NCBI GenBank assembly: GCA_022844575.1
Contig: JALHLL010000176.1
Span: 1-7,398, forward strand
Origin: a bacterium
GTDB lineage: Bacteria; Bacteroidota; Ignavibacteria; Kapaibacteriales; UBA961
Direction: 5' to 3'
Length of the DNA: 7,398 bases
The notes beneath the pieces are model-generated. The model was not told the DNA's origin. It saw nothing but the letters and a program-made list of their open reading frames with translations, and did no database searches. Positions 1-7,385 of this stretch are shown here, piece after piece. Both the position numbers and the translations under genes were made by a program. The first letter of the stretch is position 1, and each line of letters starts with the position of its first letter.

Positions 1-840
1 AACCTTGAAAATGGAGATACAACGATACAATTAAGGGCGGATGTAAATGTACGCCAACCTCTTTTTTATGAGGTAGATAATGATAATAGAGGACTAATTG
101 TATTGAATGAAGGTTTATTCGGTACTGAATCATCATGGTTGCATATTTGGACATTAACATCCGCCGAGACAAAACGCGATTCCATTTTAGTAGGTAATAC
201 GGGTAATCATATTTTTATTGATGGGAACAATGTTTATGTAACCGTAAACGGTTCTCACACAGTAAAGATTGTTGATATTAAAGCAAAAAGAATTATTGAT
301 AGTATTAATACGGAGACAGCAGGATTTAACGGACCAAGAGAGGCAATAAAAATAGGCGATGAATTGTTTGTTACGACCTTTGAAGGTGATGTAAGACGTT
401 TTTCATTAACAACAAAAGAATTAATCGAAAAATTTATACCCAATGGCAAACCTGAGGGATTGGCACAAGTAGGTGAAAGAATTTGGGTAGCGGATGCTTT
501 TGAAAAAGGTCAGTTTTCAGTACAAAGTACCATTTCCGTTTGGAACTATTTATTACCCGTTTCTGTTGAGGAAAGTATTGTTGAAAATGATATGCTTATT
601 ATGCCTCATCCCGTTCATTCTTATTGTACGATCAATACCCCATTTACAGGAAACAGCCCTTTAAAAGTTAAGATTTATTCCGTAAATGGTGAGATATACG
701 AAATGCCTTATACGGAAGCCGGAGATAGTGGAAGTAAAAAAATAGGTTTGGATGTAAGTACCTTACAGAGCGGCACATATTCAATACATATTTCATCGGA
801 TATACATACCATCAGCTTACCTCTTGTAATAGTTAAGTGA
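1..840 (+). CDS. Secreted beta-propeller protein, DUF5074/BtuG-like, with T9SS C-terminal sorting domain (5' partial)
   Basis: The reading frame is open from base 1 to the TGA at 838-840, so 279 residues are visible and the N-terminus lies outside the window. The TTG at 103 is an internal codon, not a real start. Residues 33-38 read LIVLNEG-like, the first-blade signature of DUF5074/YncE-like propellers. Blade-like repeats follow: an NxVYVTVNGS..VKIVD strand set near residues 78-95, PREAIKIGDELFVTT near 113-127 and PEGLAQVGERIWVAD near 152-166. From about residue 196 to the end (nt 586-837) there is a T9SS type A-like sorting domain, with MPHPV in place of the usual YPNPV, then LKVKIYSVNGE, a DVSTLQSGTYSI turn and a short basic C-terminus. 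The gene overlaps the downstream BtuB-like receptor gene by 4 bp. Bacteroides BtuG is a surface propeller encoded beside BtuB that binds B12 and passes it to the receptor, so a corrinoid-capture role is inferred. Other ligands remain possible. Only about four blades are visible, which is short for the family. Confidence 0.85.
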   Translation, partial: NLENGDTTIQLRADVNVRQPLFYEVDNDNRGLIVLNEGLFGTESSWLHIWTLTSAETKRDSILVGNTGNHIFIDGNNVYVTVNGSHTVKIVDIKAKRIIDSINTETAGFNGPREAIKIGDELFVTTFEGDVRRFSLTTKELIEKFIPNGKPEGLAQVGERIWVADAFEKGQFSVQSTISVWNYLLPVSVEESIVENDMLIMPHPVHSYCTINTPFTGNSPLKVKIYSVNGEIYEMPYTEAGDSGSKKIGLDVSTLQSGTYSIHISSDIHTISLPLVIVK

Positions 841-2759
841 TATGGTTTTGTATTATAGTATGTGTTATTTCTTTTGCCAATAAGGCACAAGCGGTAACTA
901 AGGATTCGACGGCTCACCGTACCGACACAGTTCGTGTTACGGCGAGCCGTACTTTTTTACAAATAGGAGAAAATTCTACCGTAATAACAACAATACCCCA
1001 AGAAATTATCACGACGATTCAGGCGAGACAAGTAGATGAGATATTACGATATTCACCCGGATTAACCATTCAGAATTATGGCGGACTCGGCGGATTAAAA
1101 ACAATTTCATTGCGTGGTGGCGGTGCAGCACAAGCAATTATATTACTTGATGGCGTAAAATTAAATTTATCGCAAAACGGAATGACCGATCTATCCTCAA
1201 TTTCCGCTTTTGTGGTAGAGAATGTGGAAATACAAAGAGGTGGTGCATCCGCTTTATATGGCGGAAATGCCATAAGCGGAGCCGTTAATATTAATACACG
1301 CTTTTCGGAGGTACGAGAGTACAAAGTACGTTTTGGCTTGGGTTCATTTAATGAATATTCATTGGGTGCGAATTATACGGAACCATTTTCTTTCGGGAAG
1401 ATAGGGCTATCGGTTGAAGGGCTGACAACAAAAGGTAATTACCCTTTTAGTACAAATCAATTCGGAAAAGAAATTTCTGCAAAAAGAGATAATTCGGATT
1501 ATGAATATGCTGCTTCATCACTTCGATATGAATATTCATCCGAGAATACGATATTGCGTTCCACCTCATGGTTAAGAATATCGGATAGGGGAGTACCCGG
1601 AGCCGTTTTACAAAATGCCGTTGAGCAATTACATGCCCGATTAACGGAAAGTGACATATTTTCGACAATAAACGTAATACATAGTTTTACAGCAAAAAGT
1701 CAATTAAAAAGCGGTATTCATTTCCGATTGAACACTTTACGATATAGAGACCCCGATGCCTTGGTTCGTGGGGCAAACGGAATAGACGAAACATATAAAT
1801 CAATGGAAACATCGGCATTTGTACGTTTTCATACCATCTCCGACAATTTCTTACAGGAATATAATATTGAGTCAGGTTTTTCGGATTTGCGTGGCGCAAT
1901 GTTACAAAGTTTAATTGGTGAATATGTAAAACGCGTATCGCTCTCGGCTTCAGTCAGATTGTTATACATAGCCGAGCTAAATAAGGATAATAATGTGGAG
2001 CTGCAAGGAATTATTCGTGGTGATTATTTTTCCGATATACGATTCGCACCATCGGTATTAACATCACTATTATGGAAAAATTCCGATAATTACGGAATGA
2101 GAGCATCGTTTTCTATTGATTTCAGACCGCCAAACTTTAATGAGATGTATTATTTTAACTTCGGGACAAAGGATTTACTCCCTGAATTTTCACGTACATT
2201 TAATGTGGGGATATTTGTAAAACCTTTTGAATGGTGTACCGCCGAGGTAGATGTTTTTACAACACAAACCACCGACAAAATTATAGCAATACCGACGGGA
2301 CCCGCAACATGGAGTGCGCGTAATATAGCATTAACTACAAACAAAGGCATTGAATTAAGTGTGAAGTCGGAGTTTTGGGAAAAAGCTTTTCTGATACAGT
2401 ATAATTATACACTTCAGGATGCTCGAGATATGACGGAAAGCGGAAATATGAATTTATTGCCGTATATACCGCAGGAAATTATCTCCGCTTTTGCATTATA
2501 TCGCTTCGGATTTTTTTCAATAGGTTCAACAATTCAATACTCAAGTCATCGTTTTTCACTTGGGGGTAATCAGAAGGAATCTTTGCTCCCTGCCTTTATG
2601 ACTCTTTCGTTTTTTGCTAATTGTGATTTTTCGATATGTGATAAGCAATGTACATTAAAAACGGCAGTCGAAAATATGGCAGATACAAGTTATTCCATTA
2701 TTAAAAATTACCCGATGCCCGGCATATTATATCGCTTATCATTTGGCATATCATTATAG
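837..2759 (+). CDS. TonB-dependent outer-membrane receptor, BtuB-like
   Basis: This is a complete 640-residue TonB-dependent receptor, close to the roughly 600 residues of BtuB, without the N-terminal carboxypeptidase-regulatory-like extension of SusC proteins. Residues 1-19 form a hydrophobic signal peptide ending AQA. A TonB box, DTVRVTA, sits at 30-36. The plug spans about 47-154 and shows VDEILRYSPGL, the ISLRGGG strand, AIILLDGVKLN and VENVEIQRGGASALYGGNAISGAVNI. The rest is a 22-strand-type barrel ending NYPMPGILYRLSFGISL, which resembles the PMPGR-type end of BtuB-like receptors; alternating hydrophobics form the last strand. The start is GTG at 837. An in-frame TAA at 834-836 rules out anything further upstream, and no in-frame ATG occurs before the plug. 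No Shine-Dalgarno is evident, so translation is probably coupled to the upstream gene. The receptor would import its ligand across the outer membrane using TonB/ExbBD. A corrinoid substrate is inferred from plug similarity and the BtuG-like neighbour. No inner-membrane B12 transporter genes are in the window. Confidence 0.93.
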   Translation: MIWFCIIVCVISFANKAQAVTKDSTAHRTDTVRVTASRTFLQIGENSTVITTIPQEIITTIQARQVDEILRYSPGLTIQNYGGLGGLKTISLRGGGAAQAIILLDGVKLNLSQNGMTDLSSISAFVVENVEIQRGGASALYGGNAISGAVNINTRFSEVREYKVRFGLGSFNEYSLGANYTEPFSFGKIGLSVEGLTTKGNYPFSTNQFGKEISAKRDNSDYEYAASSLRYEYSSENTILRSTSWLRISDRGVPGAVLQNAVEQLHARLTESDIFSTINVIHSFTAKSQLKSGIHFRLNTLRYRDPDALVRGANGIDETYKSMETSAFVRFHTISDNFLQEYNIESGFSDLRGAMLQSLIGEYVKRVSLSASVRLLYIAELNKDNNVELQGIIRGDYFSDIRFAPSVLTSLLWKNSDNYGMRASFSIDFRPPNFNEMYYFNFGTKDLLPEFSRTFNVGIFVKPFEWCTAEVDVFTTQTTDKIIAIPTGPATWSARNIALTTNKGIELSVKSEFWEKAFLIQYNYTLQDARDMTESGNMNLLPYIPQEIISAFALYRFGFFSIGSTIQYSSHRFSLGGNQKESLLPAFMTLSFFANCDFSICDKQCTLKTAVENMADTSYSIIKNYPMPGILYRLSFGISL

Positions 2760-2764
2760 GTCGA

Positions 2765-5700
2765 TTAGCGAACAATGGATAATAATTTTGTTATGCGCAT
2801 ATCGGCTGCTTTGACAAAATACACACCGTTTGGCAGATGTTGTATATCAATAACGGGGGCATAACTACGTTCAACGACAATACCCATAGTATTGATTAAG
2901 CTAATTTCTCCTTTATAATCCCTTACCGTAATGGAACTGTGTGCCGGATTAGGAAAGACGGAAAAATCATTTGTCGTAATTTTTTCATCTGTTTTTTCCT
3001 CAATATCGGTTGTTGGTGTTACGGGGTTGGAACATGTATATAGCGTACCTCGTTCGCCTTGACCTGAAACTTCTTCACTACCTATAAACCAAATTTCATT
3101 TTCATTATTACCTATTACAAAGTCATAAGCATAGAATGAACTACTTGCTTGAAATAACCGATAATCCGAAAGTAATTTCCCGTCACTTCTGAAAGCTATA
3201 TACCCGTGTTTATTCTTTTCAAAGGGCAAACCGAATCCAGCAAAGTAGCCATTCGGATGTCGTTCGATTTTACGAATACTTTTCCATGTAGGTAAAAACT
3301 GTTCCCATACAATCCATCCGTCTGCATTTATTTTGACTATATACCCTTGTTGTTTTGATAATTTTCCGAGAGTGTCTTTTGTAGCTGAATAACCACAAAG
3401 CAAAAACTCATTATTACCTACAGAATAAATATCTGAAATAGCACAATCAGTTTTTTTCTCGATAGTATTTTGTCTTATACTATTCCCATTCAAATCATAG
3501 TGTGTAATAGTAAAGTAACGAGTAGAATCGCTTATGGAAAAGGAAGGATTGCTTACAAGAATAAGAGTATTTGAGTCCTTAGAAGAAAATATTCTGCTGA
3601 ATTGTGCTTTGATTTGTATCCGTCTTATAAGTGAATCTCTATTTGCAAAAAACTGTAAGGAAGCGGAATCACCTTTTTTACGGAAAAGAAATACATCTGT
3701 TTCATCAGGGAAAAATACCCCGTCAAAATTATGAGACCAACCGTTAGGGGCAAACTCGCGTTTGTCTGTGAAGTATATACTACTCTGTTTGCTTTCATAA
3801 ATATAATAATCGAGCATTACATCGAAAGTTGTAACGTATATGCCGTTTCTGTAATAATTAATTGTATAGCCCTCATCAAGCGTTCGAGTTTTAATATATC
3901 CGTCACCGCGTTTATCATTCGGAATTCTACTAGCAAGAGTTTTATTTGTATTAATCATTAACTGTTCGCCTGAGTAATAATAGTGGTAATCTTTTCCACT
4001 ATCGTAGGCATCTGTATATACTTCGAAGAGTCTGAATAACAGCAATTGATTTAAGCTAGTCGAATAATAACCCTTCAAATAGAAATTCTTGTTGTATTCA
4101 TTTTTAAATTTACCATAATGGTAATTCTCAGTTTTATCTCTATATTTTTCTTTAACCAAAATAGAATCCAAAGTGTAAGGTGTAGTCGTAATCAATGTTG
4201 AAATTAACGTTGTTTTACTTCTTATTTTATCGGTTATGGTTAAGCTGACATAGTAAGTACCTTGTTCCTTATAAATATGTTTTGGATTTTGTACTGTATC
4301 TTTTGTCCCGTCCCCGAAATCCCATAACCATTTTTTAAGATTGCCTAATGATTGATCGGTAAAATGAACTTCAAATGGAGGAGTACCCATAACACTGTTA
4401 GCAGAAAATTTTGGAATCAAATGCGGTTCAATGAGAATATGATTTTTCTTAACAATAGTATCTTCAGGGCGATTTGTATATGATACTCTTAGTGTTATAG
4501 TATATTCACCTGTGTTTGCATAGATATGACTTGGGTATTGTTCTTGCGATGAGGTGCCATCTCCAAAGTCCCAATGAAATTGTTTTGCTCCTTGTTTTGT
4601 TATCGGGAAAAATGCTATGCTCGTGTCGGGATACATAATTGTTCTTGATGTTCGGAAATCCGTTGTGCTATTATTTTTTGTAGAAATAGCATTCAACCGT
4701 ATATAACCGTCTTTCGAAGCAAAAGCAAAGAGTTCCGAATTATTCAGTTGACTGCAACTGTTAAATAAAAAAGGCATAATCAGTGTATCGGTAATTTTGT
4801 GAAGTCCGATGTGATAAAGATACGAAAACTGATTTTGACTAATGAGTATATGTTGATTGTTTTGTAATGATTTAATGTAATATGGAAATTTATTCATTTC
4901 TATAGTCGATGTATAATTCCATAATGGTTGCGAATAATGAGCTAATGATTTTACATTGATATTGAAAAATTGGTTTCCATCTTGGGTAATAAAGCTATTC
5001 CGTAATAAATACACTTCAATATTGTCCCATTCGCTTTCGGATGGGTTATTATTGAAATAACGCCGATAGAGAAGAGAATCGCCTATCAGTTCAGATGAAA
5101 ACCAGTATTTGTGTCGAACAATCTGTCCTCTATCATAATACACATCGCGGTAATAGGCCATTCGTGAACATAGGGTATAATTTTTACCAAAGTTCACATA
5201 AAAACTTGAGCCGTCATATTTATTCTTTTCAACCCAAGTTTTACTTTTTAACTGAAAATGATAAAGCATACCCCCATTTGTTCCCGTTGGTCCCCATGAA
5301 GTATTTGCATTAAGGTATGTATTACATACCAGCCACATATTATTTGTTTGTAAACTATAGTATGCAATGCTCCAAGTAACATCTTTTAGCTTAACAAATG
5401 TATAACTCAGCAATGACTGCTTATCGGTGGAATTTACATGTATGAAAATACTATCCTTCTTTTGTGTGACGATACTATATGTTTTTGAATCTTCGGCAAG
5501 CCAAACGGATACTACCTTTTTCTCCTTATCATGATGAAAATGTTGCGAAGAGAGTAGCTTTCCGGTATAAGCATTCCAAATATGTAAATGCCAAGAAGTG
5601 TCTTTAGCTATGGAGATAATCGAATCCCCGGACGGAGTAAAGCGTACCTGTTGCACGGCACCTGTTTTCAGTTTTTGTTGTTTATATCCGAGCGAATCCG

Positions 5701-5773
5701 CCCATCCACTTTCTTGCGAAAACGAGATACTATAAGCAAAAACCGTTAGAACAACATATATAATCAATTTCAT
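2765..5773 (-). CDS. Large secreted protein with two PKD domains and T9SS C-terminal sorting domain, function unknown
   Basis: This 1002-residue protein is predicted to be exported by Sec and then secreted by T9SS. The start chosen is ATG at 5773-5771, because it begins a standard signal peptide (MKLIIYVVLTVF..., about 20 residues, ending SFSQ) and has an AAGGA ribosome binding site 10 nt upstream. An in-frame ATG at 5833 would add 20 polar residues before it. Residues about 30-370 are beta-rich and propeller-like, with VRFTPSGDSIISIAKD and WHLHIWNAYTGKLL resembling WD40-type blades. PKD domains follow at about 382-450 and 452-530, each with an exact WDFGDGT core (401-407 and 484-490) and HIY..GxY strands. 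A second repeat-rich beta region includes GYIVKINADGWIVWEQ near 810-825. The sorting domain covers about 937-1002 with VFPNPAHSSITV, INTMGIVVE and HLPNGVYFVK. There is no lipobox and no catalytic motif that I recognise. Adhesion, matrix or surface-layer roles are typical of such architectures but unproven. It is tail-to-tail with the receptor gene and divergent from acs, so it is probably monocistronic. Confidence 0.9.
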   Translation of the reverse strand: MKLIIYVVLTVFAYSISFSQESGWADSLGYKQQKLKTGAVQQVRFTPSGDSIISIAKDTSWHLHIWNAYTGKLLSSQHFHHDKEKKVVSVWLAEDSKTYSIVTQKKDSIFIHVNSTDKQSLLSYTFVKLKDVTWSIAYYSLQTNNMWLVCNTYLNANTSWGPTGTNGGMLYHFQLKSKTWVEKNKYDGSSFYVNFGKNYTLCSRMAYYRDVYYDRGQIVRHKYWFSSELIGDSLLYRRYFNNNPSESEWDNIEVYLLRNSFITQDGNQFFNINVKSLAHYSQPLWNYTSTIEMNKFPYYIKSLQNNQHILISQNQFSYLYHIGLHKITDTLIMPFLFNSCSQLNNSELFAFASKDGYIRLNAISTKNNSTTDFRTSRTIMYPDTSIAFFPITKQGAKQFHWDFGDGTSSQEQYPSHIYANTGEYTITLRVSYTNRPEDTIVKKNHILIEPHLIPKFSANSVMGTPPFEVHFTDQSLGNLKKWLWDFGDGTKDTVQNPKHIYKEQGTYYVSLTITDKIRSKTTLISTLITTTPYTLDSILVKEKYRDKTENYHYGKFKNEYNKNFYLKGYYSTSLNQLLLFRLFEVYTDAYDSGKDYHYYYSGEQLMINTNKTLASRIPNDKRGDGYIKTRTLDEGYTINYYRNGIYVTTFDVMLDYYIYESKQSSIYFTDKREFAPNGWSHNFDGVFFPDETDVFLFRKKGDSASLQFFANRDSLIRRIQIKAQFSRIFSSKDSNTLILVSNPSFSISDSTRYFTITHYDLNGNSIRQNTIEKKTDCAISDIYSVGNNEFLLCGYSATKDTLGKLSKQQGYIVKINADGWIVWEQFLPTWKSIRKIERHPNGYFAGFGLPFEKNKHGYIAFRSDGKLLSDYRLFQASSSFYAYDFVIGNNENEIWFIGSEEVSGQGERGTLYTCSNPVTPTTDIEEKTDEKITTNDFSVFPNPAHSSITVRDYKGEISLINTMGIVVERSYAPVIDIQHLPNGVYFVKAADMRITKLLSIVR

Positions 5774-5780
5774 AGAATCA

Positions 5781-5788
5781 CTTTCCTT
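5781..5788 (-). promoter_or_regulatory. Ribosome binding site of the PKD/T9SS protein gene
   Basis: Read on the minus strand the sequence is AAGGAAAG, with its AAGGA core 10 nt before the ATG at 5773. It is the clearest Shine-Dalgarno match at any start in the window. It supports the internal start that begins the signal peptide over the longer start at 5833. Confidence 0.6.
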
Positions 5789-5799
5789 TTTTATCCTTA

Positions 5800-5822
5800 C
5801 CCTATATACCGTGCTTATAGGG
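5800..5822. promoter_or_regulatory. Perfect inverted repeat in the divergent intergenic region (possible operator or 5'-UTR hairpin)
   Basis: The arms CCCTATA (5800-5806) and TATAGGG (5816-5822) are perfectly complementary around the 9-base spacer TACCGTGCT. The element ends 26 bases upstream of the ATG at 5773. On the minus strand it contains TATAAG and TATATA, which could act as a -10 element, but no convincing -35 or Bacteroidota-type -33 partner is visible. No T-run follows on either side that would make it a good terminator. Whether it is bound by a regulator, folds in the leader RNA or is chance cannot be decided here. Confidence 0.4.
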
Positions 5823-5918
5823 AAAAGTTCCATTTCATTAGGTTCTTGCTTGACTTTTTACTTTCTACGTTCAAAAGCGTAATTTCGGAAAATGTTTCTG
5901 CACTAATTATTGTTGATA

Positions 5919-7385
5919 ATGAGTAACCAATTTGTTTATCCGCCGCAATCTATTATTGATAATGCTCATATTAAGGATTATCAATCGCTTTATACTTATT
6001 CAATCGAGCATAGAGAAGAGTTTTGGGCTGAAGAAGCGTATAAATTAGAATGGTATAAACCGTGGGATACTGTTTTCGACTATAGCGAAAAGCCGTTTTT
6101 TAAATGGTTTGCCGGAGGAAAAACCAATATAGTGCTCAATGCAGTGGATAGGCACGTAGCAACATGGCGCAAAAACAAACTTGCCATTATTTGGGAAGGT
6201 GAACCCGGCGATGTTCGTACTCTGTCGTATCATGCGCTTAATCGTGAGGTTTGCAAATTTGCTAATATCCTGAAAGCAATGGGGGTTCACAAGGGTGATA
6301 TAGTGACAATCTATATGCCGCAAATACCCGAATTACCTATTGCTATGCTTGCCTGTGCTAAAATAGGTGCAGCCCATAGTGTTGTGTATGGCGGGTTTAG
6401 TGTCGAGGCATTGGCAGCGCGCATTGAGGATGCAAAAAGCCGCGTGCTTCTTACGGCTGATGGCGGTTGGCGACGTGGTAAAATCACCGATTTGAAGGGT
6501 ATCGCCAATGAGGCAATGAAACGTTCGCCGACGATTGAGGTGTGCATTACGGTAAAAAGAACGGGGCATGAAGTAGAGATGGAGAATGATCGTGATTTTT
6601 GGTTTCATGATTTATCAGCCTTGCCGATTGCTTCTCCCAAATGCGAAACGGAGCAAATGGATGCCGAAGACATGTTATTTATTCTCTATACATCGGGTAC
6701 TACCGGAAAACCGAAAGGTCTTGTACATACACATGGCGGTTATTCTGTTTATACTTCTGCGACTCATCGTTATGTATTCGATATAAAAGATGATGACCGT
6801 TATTGGTGTGCGGCTGACCCTGGTTGGATAACAGGTCATTCTTATTTGGTATATGCTCCGCTTATTAACGGCTCTACAATCATGATGTATGAGGGTGCGC
6901 CGAACCACCCGTACCCTAATCGTTGGTGGCAGATGATTGAGAAATACGGCATAACGATATTATATACATCGCCAACTGCTATACGCGGGCTGATGCGCTT
7001 TGGTGATAATTGGGTAAAGCGTCATGATCTTTCCGGTTTGCGTTTACTCGGTAGTGTCGGCGAGCCGATAAATCCCGAAGCATGGCGTTGGTATCATTCC
7101 GTAGTAGGCGGTGGAAAATGTCCTATTATGGATACATGGTGGCAAACGGAAACAGGCGGATTTATGATTACGCCATTGCCTGTTACACCACTGAAACCGG
7201 GTTCCGCTACAAAGCCGTTTTTTGGTAATGAGGTAAAAGTTGTTGATGAGCAGGGGAATGATGTTCCGGCAAATGAGGAAGGAAAGTTGGTAATTACACA
7301 CCCTTCTCCCGGAATGGCGCGCACCATACTTGGTGATGCAGAGCGTTGGGCTAAAACATATTGGGGCGATTATACGGCGCAGGGG
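5919..7385 (+). CDS. acs: Acetyl-CoA synthetase, AMP-forming (3' partial, cut by contig end)
   Basis: The enzyme converts acetate, ATP and CoA to acetyl-CoA, AMP and PPi in the cytoplasm, by way of acetyl-AMP. From ATG at 5919 the frame stays open to the window end. The 489 genuine residues compare with about 650 for the family, and they align with E. coli Acs from its N-terminus at a constant offset of about six residues. Visible motifs are DRHV..W near 71-78, the CoA-side MLACAKIGAAHSVVYGGFS region, the P-loop YTSGTTGKPKG (257-267), GWITGHSY, GSVGEPINPEAW and the adenylate motif WWQTETGG (407-414). Acetate-pocket positions equivalent to V310, T311, V386 and W414 of Salmonella Acs are I304, T305, V380 and W408. 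Ile at the first position is known in other genuine acetate enzymes, so acetate is the likely substrate. The whole C-terminal domain, including the acetylatable lysine motif, is missing because the contig ends. Residues after TYWGDYTAQG are adapter-encoded. Confidence 0.96.

Larger units (their letters stand above)
5774..5918. other. Divergent intergenic region between the PKD/T9SS gene and acs
   Basis: These 145 bases must hold the promoters of both flanking genes unless transcription reads in from elsewhere. I see the inverted repeat near the left gene and one imperfect Bacteroidota -7-like box on the plus strand (TAATTTCG, 5880-5887, against TAnnTTTG) without a correctly spaced TTG. The acs start has no obvious Shine-Dalgarno; the nearest GGA is about 30 bases upstream. 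No RNA gene or riboswitch fold is recognised. Confidence 0.6.

Noticed and set aside
103..105. TTG at 103 as the start of the first gene.
   Set aside because: The same frame is open back to base 1, and the VLNEG motif straddles this codon. It is therefore internal to a longer protein that begins outside the window.
842..880. ATG at 842, just after the first gene, as the receptor start.
   Set aside because: It is in a different frame from the receptor and reaches a stop after 13 codons.
2769..2795. Possible terminator hairpin AACAA...TTGTT near the convergent stops.
   Set aside because: The stem has five AT-rich pairs with a long loop and no T-run, so it is not a credible intrinsic terminator.
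5846..5887. Candidate acs promoter: TTGCTTGAC around 5846-5854 with TAATTTCG at 5880-5887.
   Set aside because: The spacing is too long for either a Bacteroidota -33/-7 pair or a sigma70 -35/-10 pair, and no hexamer follows TTGACT at 17 bases. The support is too weak to call a promoter.
5906..5964. Similar ATTATTG...GATAATG strings at 5906-5921 and 5952-5964 on either side of the acs start, each a small AT palindrome.
   Set aside because: They are short and AT-only, the second is fully explained as coding sequence (SIIDN), and its ATG is out of frame. Chance similarity is sufficient.
6045..6908. Reverse-strand frames of 77-92 codons and a small forward frame in another phase, all within 6045-6908.
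   Set aside because: They lie wholly inside conserved acs coding sequence, encode no recognisable protein and have no start signals. They are shadow frames.
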